Of a stretch of DNA of 7,435 nt, positions 1-5,571 are shown piece after piece. The first letter of the stretch is position 1, and every line of letters starts with the position of its first letter. The stretch comes from Solirubrobacterales bacterium (GTDB lineage: Bacteria; Actinomycetota; Thermoleophilia; Solirubrobacterales; Solirubrobacteraceae): contig QHBV01000029.1 of the NCBI GenBank assembly GCA_003244035.1, forward strand, positions 1 to 7,435. The letters are read 5' to 3'. The notes under the pieces were generated by a model, which saw only the letters and a program-made list of their open reading frames with translations, searched no databases and was not told the origin of the DNA. The translations under genes were made by a program, and so were the position numbers.

Positions 1-2
1 GG

Positions 3-422
3 CGCGCTGGTGGCATCTCGGCACCCGACGTCCTCTGGCTCCTCAACGGCCTGGCGTTCTACGCCCTGCTGTTCGCAACCGGGCAGTGGCGGCGCGTGGT
101 GCCCACGAGCTGGGACGTCCTTCCCAACGCAGCGTCGGTCGCGCTCCAGTACCTGTCGCTGGACTGGCCAACCGAGCACGGCTGGGTCGCTTACAACAGC
201 CTCCAGCTGCTCGCGTACTTCGTCACGATCTTCGTCGTCGCACCGCTCGCGCTGATCACGGGACTCGGCATGTCCCCGGCGCTCTCGACACGCTTCAAGC
301 GCATCAGCCGCGTGTTCAGCATCCAGACCGCGCGCTCACTGCATTTCCTCGTGCTCGTCTGGTTTCTGCTGTTCATCGTCGCTCACAGTCGCGCTGGCGC
401 TCAGCACCGGGGCCGCGCGTAA
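3..422 (+). CDS. Cytochrome b membrane domain of a fused molybdopterin oxidoreductase; 5' partial, frameshifted at its 3' end
   Basis: This is the N-terminal, membrane half of one broken gene whose other half is 388-1206. The frame is open from base 3, so the true start lies left of the window. It encodes three hydrophobic helices (roughly codons at 33-90, 200-270 and 339-386). The last has two histidines 14 residues apart (342-344 and 384-386), the spacing expected of haem b ligands in di-haem cytochrome b subunits of the formate dehydrogenase/thiosulfate reductase type. Such a domain would pass electrons between the quinone pool and a molybdenum site. After His 384-386 the natural continuation is in the frame beginning at 388: base 387 is one base too many, and the stop at 420-422 is reached only because of it. 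Residues after about 387 here are therefore not native. Sequencing error or real pseudogene are both possible. Confidence 0.8.
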   Translation, partial: RAGGISAPDVLWLLNGLAFYALLFATGQWRRVVPTSWDVLPNAASVALQYLSLDWPTEHGWVAYNSLQLLAYFVTIFVVAPLALITGLGMSPALSTRFKRISRVFSIQTARSLHFLVLVWFLLFIVAHSRAGAQHRGRA

Positions 423-1206
423 TCTCAACCACGTCTACGCCGCCCAGGATGGCCAGGGCTTGACGGGAGCGTGGATCTTCGCGGCGTCGATGGTCCTTGT
501 GATCGTCGCGTGGGTGGCCGCGACGCCGTTCACGCTGCGACACCCGCGGGTCGTGCAGCGCGTCGGGTTCGCGCTGATCGGGCCGGTCCAGCGCCTCTTT
601 GAGCACGTCGACGCCACCCCCGGTGAATACACCGAGAAGGACGTCTCCCCGTACTTCTGGCACAACGGCGAGTACCCCGACTCCGACGAGTACACAGCCC
701 TCTTCGACGGGGGCTTCGCCGACTACCGGCTGCGCATCAACGGCCTCGTCGAAAACCCCGTCGAGCTCGACCTGCCCGAGCTGCGGGCGCTGCCCTATCA
801 CGAGCAGATCACGCAGCACTTCTGCATCCAGGGCTGGTCGGGCGTAGCCAAGTGGGGCGGCGTATCGATGCAGACGATCATCGACATCGCGAAGCCGCTC
901 CCGGAGGCCAGGTGGGTCGTGTTCTACTCACTAGGCGATGGCCCGGACGGCGGCGTCTACTACGACGCGCACCCGATCGAGCAGATGGGCAACCACCTCA
1001 CGATGCTCGCCTACGACATGAACGACCAGCCGTTGCCCTACGGGCACGGCGCCCCACTGCGTCTACGCAACGAGACCCAGCTCGGGTTCAAGCAGGTCAA
1101 GTGGCTCAAGGGCGTCGAGTTCGTGGCCGACTTCTCGCGGATCGGCGGCGGCTACGGCGGCTACAACGAGGACCACGAGTTCTTCGGCTACCGGCAATCA
1201 ATTTGA
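388..1206 (+). CDS. Molybdopterin-dependent oxidoreductase domain (sulfite oxidase/YedY fold), C-terminal half of the frameshifted fusion
   Basis: This continues the preceding cytochrome b half in the +1 frame. A gene caller would probably begin it at the TTG at 460, but coding resumes at 388 with no start codon or ribosome binding site, so it is not an independent gene. It opens with the last transmembrane helix (about 466-525), then a linker and a molybdopterin domain. The sequence HFCIQGWSG contains the cysteine (codon 823-825) expected to ligate molybdenum, followed by WGGV. Further features typical of this fold are the GFADYRLRINGLV strand before it, and the HLTMLAYDMN and PLRLRNETQLGFKQVKW segments after it. 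The family includes sulfite oxidases and the MsrP/YedY protein-methionine-sulfoxide reductases; the substrate here cannot be read from sequence. Membrane haem fused to a molybdopterin domain suggests quinone-linked redox chemistry. The cupin gene follows 76 bases downstream. Confidence 0.85.
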   Translation, partial: VALALSTGAARNLNHVYAAQDGQGLTGAWIFAASMVLVIVAWVAATPFTLRHPRVVQRVGFALIGPVQRLFEHVDATPGEYTEKDVSPYFWHNGEYPDSDEYTALFDGGFADYRLRINGLVENPVELDLPELRALPYHEQITQHFCIQGWSGVAKWGGVSMQTIIDIAKPLPEARWVVFYSLGDGPDGGVYYDAHPIEQMGNHLTMLAYDMNDQPLPYGHGAPLRLRNETQLGFKQVKWLKGVEFVADFSRIGGGYGGYNEDHEFFGYRQSI

Positions 1207-1282
1207 CGACCGCGACCGCAGCACATCCGGTACATCCGCAGCCCCAATGCCGTCGGCATCCGACGGCGAATCGGAGCCGACC

Positions 1283-1696
1283 ATGAAGACCTGGGACATC
1301 ACCCAACTCGAGTTGCGACCTCACTCGCCGCAGATCCTCTCCTCGACCGACGCCGCGCGAGCCATCGTGATCGAGATCCCCGCCGGGGAGTCGATGACCG
1401 ATCATCAAGTCCACGAACGCGCCTGGGTGACCGTCATCGCCGGCGAAGTCGAGATCACCGCCGACAACCAGCAGCCGGTCAGCGGCAGTACCGGACTCCT
1501 CGTCGAGTTCGACCCGCGCGAGCGTCACGCCGCCCACGCACGCACAAGTGCCCGAATCCTGCTCCTGCTAACCCCCTGGCCCGGTCGAGGCCACCCAGGC
1601 GCGCTCACCCTCCAGGACAAGGCCCACGCCAGACAAGACGCAGCTGAACACCAACAACCGGCCCCCCCGGGATCCATTGACCATGGGCAACCATGA
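1283..1696 (+). CDS. Small cupin-domain protein
   Basis: The gene encodes 137 residues. I chose the ATG at 1283 because GGAG at 1273-1276 sits six bases upstream; an in-frame ATG at 1247 would add 12 unlikely residues. Residues about 25-100 form a single cupin beta barrel. Motif 1 is around HQVHERAW, with candidate metal ligands His41, His44 and Glu45, followed by the glycine turn IAGEVEI. Motif 2 contains FDPRERH with His82. A strand and TPWPGRGHPG close the fold, and a polar tail of about 30 residues follows. Cupins this small bind a metal and may act as enzymes or as small-ligand sensors; no catalytic assignment is possible. It lies 76 bases after the molybdoenzyme in the same direction and ends in a hairpin, so the two may share a transcript, but a functional link is inference. 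Confidence 0.8.
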   Translation: MKTWDITQLELRPHSPQILSSTDAARAIVIEIPAGESMTDHQVHERAWVTVIAGEVEITADNQQPVSGSTGLLVEFDPRERHAAHARTSARILLLLTPWPGRGHPGALTLQDKAHARQDAAEHQQPAPPGSIDHGQP

Positions 1697-1697
1697 A

Positions 1698-1723
1698 CGA
1701 GCATCGGCGACGCCCGATGCTCG
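1698..1723 (+). terminator. Hairpin immediately after the cupin stop codon
   Basis: CGAGCATCGG (1698-1707) and CCGATGCTCG (1714-1723) form a perfect 10-bp stem with a six-base loop, one base after the cupin TGA (1694-1696). There is no T-run after it, which is common for terminators in GC-rich actinobacteria. The position makes a transcript end for the molybdoenzyme-cupin unit the likely role. Confidence 0.6.
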
Positions 1724-1792
1724 GCGAGACCACCGGCTCGCCCGAGCCACCGACCGAGAGGACCGACGACCGCTTCTTGAGCCAAACGACCC

Positions 1793-1806
1793 CTAACGCG
1801 CGTTAG
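1793..1806. promoter_or_regulatory. Perfect 14-bp palindrome, TetR-type operator candidate
   Basis: CTAACGCGCGTTAG is a perfect 7+7 palindrome with no spacer. AT-rich outer arms around a CGCG core are typical of operators bound by TetR-family repressors; I infer the class from this pattern only. TAGCAT at 1810-1815, four bases after it, fits the actinobacterial TANNNT -10 consensus and would put the palindrome between -35 and -10 of a rightward promoter. No TetR gene is in the window. Confidence 0.5.
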
Positions 1807-1886
1807 AAGTAGCATCGCCCTCCGTTTTGGCGCCGTTACTCAGGAGACCCCATAGCGGTCGCGGCGAGCTGCGGAACGCGCGAGCG

Positions 1887-1960
1887 CGAGGATAGCCTTG
1901 ACGTGCTGGCCCGGTGGACACGCCGACGGCGTGAGACAGCGGACGGGGCCGGCTATCTCG
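1887..1960 (+). ncRNA. Candidate structured RNA leader with three nested stems
   Basis: Three nested pairings can be read. The outer stem is CGA-(G)-GATAGCC (1887-1897) with GGCTATC-TCG (1951-1960), 10 bp with one bulged G. The middle stem is GGCCC (1908-1912) with GGGCC (1946-1950), directly abutting the outer stem on its 3' side. The inner hairpin is CACGCC-GAC-GGCGTG (1919-1933). It lies 110 bases upstream of the phosphodiesterase start and downstream of the operator-like palindrome. I do not recognise it as a known riboswitch class. GC-rich DNA folds easily, so this is a candidate leader element, not an established RNA. Confidence 0.35.
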
Positions 1961-2070
1961 TTTGTGGGGCCGCCGTAGATCGTTCGCCGGGGCCTGGGTT
2001 ACCGGATCGCCACCGGATGGTCACAAGCGCGTGACGACGGCGCGTGCTCGAGCCGCCAGGGTGGGTGCTG

Positions 2071-2643
2071 ATGGCGAGCATCCCGGCGCTTTACGCGCAT
2101 CGACTTGGTCGCGACGTGGGGCCCGACAGTTCGCGTGCGGCGCTGCGCGCGACGCTCGCGGGGTCGGTCGACGGCGTCGAGACCGATGTCTGCCTGACGG
2201 CCGACGGTCGCCTGGCTCTCCTGCGCGATCCTCGGATCGAGAGCCGTACGACGGCACGCGGCTGGGCGCGCCAGACGCCGTGGTCGGAGTTGCGCACGGC
2301 TCGCCTGCTGAACCGAGACGGTGCGCCGACGGGCGAAACGCCGATGCTGCTTGAGGAGCTGCTCGACGCCGTGCCGCGCGAGCTTGTCGTGCAGGTCGAG
2401 GTCAAGGCCTACGCCGATCCGCTGCTCGCGCGAGCGACCGCGGCCGCCGTGGCGCGTGCCGTGACGCGGCGCGCCGATCGGCGCGTCGAGGTGCTGTCCT
2501 TCCACGTCGCCGCCTGCGAGCAGGCCGCGAGCGAGGCCGTCGCCGCGCGCCTCGTGACGTGGGCGGACTACGCGCCCGACGCGCTCGGCGCGGCGCTCGG
2601 GAGTCGGCGGCGTGTGCATCGAGCACTTCCTGCTGCATCCTGA
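2071..2643 (+). CDS. Glycerophosphodiester phosphodiesterase-like protein, N-terminal part, frameshifted
   Basis: This is the first three quarters of a GDPD TIM barrel. I start at ATG 2071, one residue pair before the first beta strand; GTG 2044 is in frame but has nothing recommending it. GDPD enzymes hydrolyse glycerophosphodiesters to glycerol-3-phosphate and an alcohol using metal-binding acidic residues and two catalytic histidines. Visible here are AHR (His10), GVETDV (Glu37, Asp39), and VEVK (Glu110, Lys112), in the right order and spacing. The second catalytic His is expected 42 residues after the first. Residue 52, in LLRDP, is Arg (codon CGC at 2224-2226). Native coding runs to about 2598; a single extra G in GGG (2599-2601) then diverts it into out-of-frame residues ending at 2643. 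The remainder is in the next frame. Confidence 0.75.
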   Translation: MASIPALYAHRLGRDVGPDSSRAALRATLAGSVDGVETDVCLTADGRLALLRDPRIESRTTARGWARQTPWSELRTARLLNRDGAPTGETPMLLEELLDAVPRELVVQVEVKAYADPLLARATAAAVARAVTRRADRRVEVLSFHVAACEQAASEAVAARLVTWADYAPDALGAALGSRRRVHRALPAAS

Positions 2644-2806
2644 GCTTGTCGCGTGTCTTCGCGCCCACGGGCTCAGCGTCTGCACAGGCACGATCAACGA
2701 CCCGTCGCTCGCGGCCCGCGCCGCGAGCCTGGGCGTCGATGCGATCACGAGCGACTGCCCGTCAGATCTGCGCAGCCGGATGGCTGCGCAGGCGGTCGCC
2801 GCCTGA
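2600..2806 (+). CDS. Glycerophosphodiester phosphodiesterase-like protein, C-terminal part in the shifted frame
   Basis: Reading from 2600 in the +1 frame gives GVGGVCIEHFLLHPELV, then HGLSVCTGTINDP, then LGVDAITSDCP: the last beta strands of a GDPD barrel. Joined to the upstream part, the product is about 245 residues, the usual size of small bacterial GDPDs. A gene caller would probably start at GTG 2612. There is no ribosome binding site for it, so it is a fragment rather than a gene. The stop at 2804-2806 is 16 bases from the stop of the converging methyltransferase. A 10-bp hairpin is embedded near its end (2768-2791). Confidence 0.75.
   Translation, partial: GVGGVCIEHFLLHPELVACLRAHGLSVCTGTINDPSLAARAASLGVDAITSDCPSDLRSRMAAQAVAA
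2768..2791. terminator. Hairpin in the convergent gene ends
   Basis: CTGCGCAGCC (2768-2777) and GGCTGCGCAG (2782-2791) form a perfect 10-bp stem with loop GGAT. It is inside the last codons of the phosphodiesterase and starts 31 bases beyond the stop of the minus-strand methyltransferase. It is therefore a good candidate terminator for the methyltransferase. There is no T-run. A second, weaker pairing, CCTGAG/CTCAGG (2802-2807 with 2822-2827), spans the intergenic gap. Confidence 0.45.
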
Positions 2807-2822
2807 GCGCGAAGTGGCGGTC

Positions 2823-3611
2823 TCAGGTCGCGGCGCGCATGAGGGCCACGATTCGCGGATGCCCGTCGATGAGGACCTCGTCGACGACCTCGACGTTGTG
2901 CAGGCCGACGGTCCGCCCGAGGCGGCGCAGGCCCTCGGCGGGAAAGCCCCAGTATGTGAAGTCGTCGCGGGCGTAGACGTCGCCCGGCTCACGCAGCTCG
3001 ATCGCGGGCGTGTCGGCGTCGAGCTTCGAGCCGTACGTCTCAAGCACGATCTCGCCACCGGGCGCCAGCACGTCGGCGAGGGTCTGCAGGAACGCGATCG
3101 GGTCGGTCACGCGGTGCAGGATGCCGAAGCACAGCACGACGTCGAAGCGCTCCTTGAGGTCGCGTACGGCGAAGCCGTCCATCTGGCGGTACTCGACCTG
3201 CGAGCCGGTCAGCTGCGCGATCGCGTGAAATCCGGCGGCCGGGGCAAGCTGCACGCCGAAGCGTGCAGCGACCCAGTCGACGTACTGCTCGTTGTCGACC
3301 GCCACGACGCGTGACGCGCCGCGGCGCTCGGCGAGGAAGCTGTAGAAGCCGTCAAACGCGCCGACGTCGAGCACGCTGCGCCCGGCGAAGCGCTCGGGAT
3401 CGAGGACGGCGAGGCGGTAGCCATGGTCGCGCGCGATCCCGCGCGTGTAGACGCCCGGGGCAAGCGCGAACGTGTGAAACCACAGCGGCACGCAGTCTCG
3501 AACGCGCGCGGCGTCCTCGATCGACGCATCGATGGCGTAAGCGTCGGCGACGAGTTGCTCCGCGGCAGATGTCTCGGGGATCAGCTCGAGCGCCGCTACG
3601 GTGATGGACAT
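2823..3611 (-). CDS. Class I SAM-dependent methyltransferase, CmoB-like
   Basis: The gene encodes 262 residues. I place the start at ATG 3611 (MSITVAAL) because GGAAGG (3620-3625, minus strand) sits eight bases upstream; the frame is open to 3863, but that extension is basic, low-complexity and unlike protein. The Rossmann methyltransferase core is complete. Motif I is VLDVGAFDGFYSF (80-92), which binds S-adenosylmethionine. Asp106 in VVAVDNE is the expected ribose-binding acid, FDVVLCFGILHRVTDP (156-171) is motif IV, and LAPGGEIVLET (182-192) follows. An N-terminal region (WFHTF, GVYTRG) and a C-terminal YWGFP segment resemble the CmoB/DUF1698 group of tRNA wobble-uridine modifiers and related enzymes. 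The substrate is not determinable, and the local neighbours give no pathway. It is convergent with the phosphodiesterase and divergent from the deacetylase. Confidence 0.85.
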   Translation of the reverse strand: MSITVAALELIPETSAAEQLVADAYAIDASIEDAARVRDCVPLWFHTFALAPGVYTRGIARDHGYRLAVLDPERFAGRSVLDVGAFDGFYSFLAERRGASRVVAVDNEQYVDWVAARFGVQLAPAAGFHAIAQLTGSQVEYRQMDGFAVRDLKERFDVVLCFGILHRVTDPIAFLQTLADVLAPGGEIVLETYGSKLDADTPAIELREPGDVYARDDFTYWGFPAEGLRRLGRTVGLHNVEVVDEVLIDGHPRIVALMRAAT

Positions 3612-4091
3612 ACCAAGAGCCTTCCGTCTGGTGAGGAAGCCATCGGGGAACGGCGCGCAAGGCGGCGCGGCATGGCATGCGCCCGCGAAGCCCGAGATCA
3701 TCGTAGGGCGTGGGCCTCCGCGGCGACGTGGCTCGCGTGGCATGCTCGACAGACTGCCGCTACGACGGGACAGCCCGCTGCGCGGATCGTCGAGCATGCC
3801 GGCGGGACCCCACATTGCCCCTCGTGACAGCTTCGTTAACGGCACCCCAACGCCTCTCCTCAAGTTCGCCCGCGGGAGCGACGCTCAAAGCCACCGTCAG
3901 CGCCACTGACACCGGCGTCCAACACGGGTCGTGGATCGACCGTCCCTGAGCCAGTACGCGACGAGGGCCGCTGAGGATCAACCAGAAGACCGCTTGCGCA
4001 CCCATCCAATAGCGAATCAGCAGCCCCTACCTTGCGAACCCGAGCGTTGGGTCGGCGCGACTGCACAGGTTGGCGAGAGTGCTCGTCGAAA
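3612..4091. other. Divergent intergenic region between methyltransferase and deacetylase
   Basis: These 480 bases hold no gene I can support. Near the methyltransferase are its ribosome binding site (3620-3625) and a possible minus-strand -10, TACGAT (3700-3705). GGCATG-type motifs recur at 3669-3680 and in the 12-bp inverted repeat at 3739-3800. Toward the deacetylase is TACCTT (4028-4033), a possible -10 box that would give a leader of about 50 bases. No -35 is convincing for either. The codon bias of the flanking genes is absent. Confidence 0.5.
3739..3800. repeat. Perfect 12-bp inverted repeat upstream of the methyltransferase
   Basis: GGCATGCTCGAC (3739-3750) is matched by GTCGAGCATGCC (3789-3800), 38 bases apart. 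The loop contains a small hairpin CGGG-ACAG-CCCG. It lies 128-189 bases upstream of the methyltransferase start. Possibilities are a pair of regulator half-sites, a looping RNA, or a scar of an excised element; the sequence does not decide between them. Confidence 0.6.
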
Positions 4092-5039
4092 ATGGTGGCG
4101 ATGCGCCGAACTGGACGCCCCCATGATCGGCCGGTAGATCCCGCGAGGCGCGCACGCCTTGTCTACCTCCGCCGCCGGGTCACCGCGGTCGCGGTGCCCG
4201 CGGTGGTGACTGTCGTGCTGCTGCTGATCCTCGACGGGCAGGCGCCCGGGTCTCGCGCGGCACGGACTCTGGGGACCGGGACCGGCGATACGGCGCGCAG
4301 CGCTCCGCGTTCGGCAATATCACCGCCAGGCGGGGCCGGCGGCGGGGGCTTCTCTTCGGAGCTGCTCCAGAACGAGCGCGTCCACTACACCAGCTACATC
4401 GCCGCCGGCAGCACCCGCCATCGCGAGATCGCACTGACCTTCGACGACGGGCCCAGCGCGTTCACGCTCCCGATCCTCGCGGTGCTCGAGCGCTACCGCG
4501 TCAAAGCGACGTTCTTCGAAATCGGGCGTCAGGTCAGCGCCGATCCGGGCTACACCGCGGCGCTCGCTCGTGCCGGCATGGCGATCGGCGATCACACCCA
4601 GAGCCACCCGCCGATGGCCGAGCTCTCCAGCACCCAGCAGGCAGTCGAGATCGATCAGGCCGCGCAGGCGATCCGCGCCGCCGGCGCTCCCCGGCCGCTG
4701 GTGTGGCGCCCGCCCTACGGATCGTTCAACGCGACGACGCTCGAGCTGCTGCGCGCTCGCGAGATGATCATGGCGCTCTGGACAGTGGACACCAGCGACT
4801 ACGCCCGCCCCGGGATACCGCGAATCATCTACACAGCCCTCAGCGGCGCCCGACCCGGCGCGATCATCCTGTTTCACGACGGCGGCGACGACCGCTCGCA
4901 GACCGTCGCGGCGCTCCCGCGCATCATCCAAAGGCTCCAACAACGCGGCTACCGCCTCGTGACCGTCCCCCAGTTGCTGCTCGACGACCCGCCGCCCACC
5001 GATCAACCCCCACCCCACAACCTATCCGGATCGGGGTAG
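4092..5039 (+). CDS. Membrane-anchored polysaccharide deacetylase (NodB domain, CE4)
   Basis: The gene encodes 315 residues from ATG 4092; ATG 4101 and TTG 4032 are in-frame alternatives, and none has a clear ribosome binding site. A basic cytoplasmic N-terminus (RRARLVYLRRR) is followed by one hydrophobic helix (residues about 30-48), a glycine-rich linker, and a NodB domain (about 110-300), so the enzyme is anchored and faces outside. All five CE4 motifs are visible: TFDDGPS with catalytic base Asp118 and metal ligand Asp119; DHTQSHP with metal ligands His168 and His172; RPPYG at 206; DTSDY at 233; LFHD with His262. Enzymes of this family remove N- or O-acetyl groups from chitin oligomers, peptidoglycan or other surface glycans; peptidoglycan or capsule is the likely target here. 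The C-terminus is a proline-rich tail. Confidence 0.9.
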   Translation: MVAMRRTGRPHDRPVDPARRARLVYLRRRVTAVAVPAVVTVVLLLILDGQAPGSRAARTLGTGTGDTARSAPRSAISPPGGAGGGGFSSELLQNERVHYTSYIAAGSTRHREIALTFDDGPSAFTLPILAVLERYRVKATFFEIGRQVSADPGYTAALARAGMAIGDHTQSHPPMAELSSTQQAVEIDQAAQAIRAAGAPRPLVWRPPYGSFNATTLELLRAREMIMALWTVDTSDYARPGIPRIIYTALSGARPGAIILFHDGGDDRSQTVAALPRIIQRLQQRGYRLVTVPQLLLDDPPPTDQPPPHNLSGSG

Positions 5040-5189
5040 CAGACGATTTCGCACCCGCCGGTGAGCACATCAACCATCAACCATCGCTGCTTCCTGAGAG
5101 CTGCGGCTGCTGCCCATGGTCGATGAACACCGGCCAACACAGAGGTTGTGCAGACGTTTGGGCGGCGATGGCGCGCGGGTGCGCGTGGC

Positions 5190-5195
5190 TAGACT
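5190..5195 (+). promoter_or_regulatory. -10 box of a leaderless transcript
   Basis: TAGACT matches the actinobacterial TANNNT consensus and ends seven bases before the GTG at 5203, so transcription would start at the start codon itself. This arrangement decides the start of the following small gene over the upstream in-frame ATG at 5116. No good -35 is visible. Confidence 0.6.
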
Positions 5196-5202
5196 CGCGG
5201 CC

Positions 5203-5379
5203 GTGAGCTCTGGGGAACCCGCCGTCGAGGCGGTCGGCGAGCGCTGCGAAGAATGCGGTGTGAAGCTGACGGCGACCGAAATGCAGACCGTGCTGGAGTC
5301 CGGCGGACCGACGCTGTGCGCGGTCCACGCCCTTGAGGACGAGCCGGGGCTGGCCGCCGAGGAGACCACCGGTCGATAG
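5203..5379 (+). CDS. Small zinc-ribbon-like protein (58 aa)
   Basis: I start this at GTG 5203 because of the leaderless promoter just upstream; the open frame extends to ATG 5116 but that extension is arginine-rich and looks non-coding. The protein has a CEEC pair (Cys15, Cys18) and a C-AV-H pair (Cys39, His42) separated by 20 residues, giving a Cx2C...Cx2H set suited to one zinc ion. Between them lies a short predicted helix (ATEMQTVLES). The ends are acidic and probably disordered. It has no membrane segment. I do not recognise a named family. Proteins of this size with paired Cys/His are often nucleic-acid or protein-binding adaptors, but no function can be assigned. It stands alone in its orientation after the deacetylase, with its own promoter. 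Confidence 0.7.
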   Translation: MSSGEPAVEAVGERCEECGVKLTATEMQTVLESGGPTLCAVHALEDEPGLAAEETTGR

Positions 5380-5571
5380 CCCGTGCGGCCGGCTGGTCGT
5401 GGGCACCTCGACCGCAGCCTGGGCCTCGGGGCCGGAATAGCCACGGATTGGCAGCAAAGCGCGACTCTATACGCGTGATCCGCGGCGTCTGAGCGGGAAC
5501 GCGACTATTCGTGTCATCGGGCGACACCTGCTTTTGCGTCCTCGCCTGCCCTGCAGTCCCGAGCGAGACGC

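Larger units (their letters stand above)
1697..2070. other. Gene-free region between the cupin and the phosphodiesterase
   Basis: I see no convincing coding sequence on either strand; open frames here are GC-driven shadows. It holds, in order, the cupin terminator hairpin, a short inverted repeat (GGCTCG/CGAGCC, 1735-1748), the 14-bp operator-like palindrome (1793-1806), a possible -10 box TAGCAT (1810-1815), and the nested-stem element (1887-1960). A heptamer ACCGGAT is repeated near 2000-2016. The layout would fit a regulated promoter with a long structured leader for the phosphodiesterase. Confidence 0.5.

Noticed and set aside
3612..3863. 84-codon N-terminal extension of the methyltransferase
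   Set aside because: The residues are basic and low-complexity, and a good ribosome binding site supports the start at 3611.
4320..5018. 232-codon minus-strand open frame inside the deacetylase
   Set aside because: It lies antisense to a gene with all five CE4 motifs; an open antisense frame is expected at this GC content.
1676..5129. Near-identical 16-mers (CATTGACCATGGGCA and CATCGACCATGGGCA) in opposite orientation near 1676 and 5115
   Set aside because: A 16-base match with one mismatch is about what chance predicts in 7.4 kb on both strands; not evidence of a dispersed repeat.
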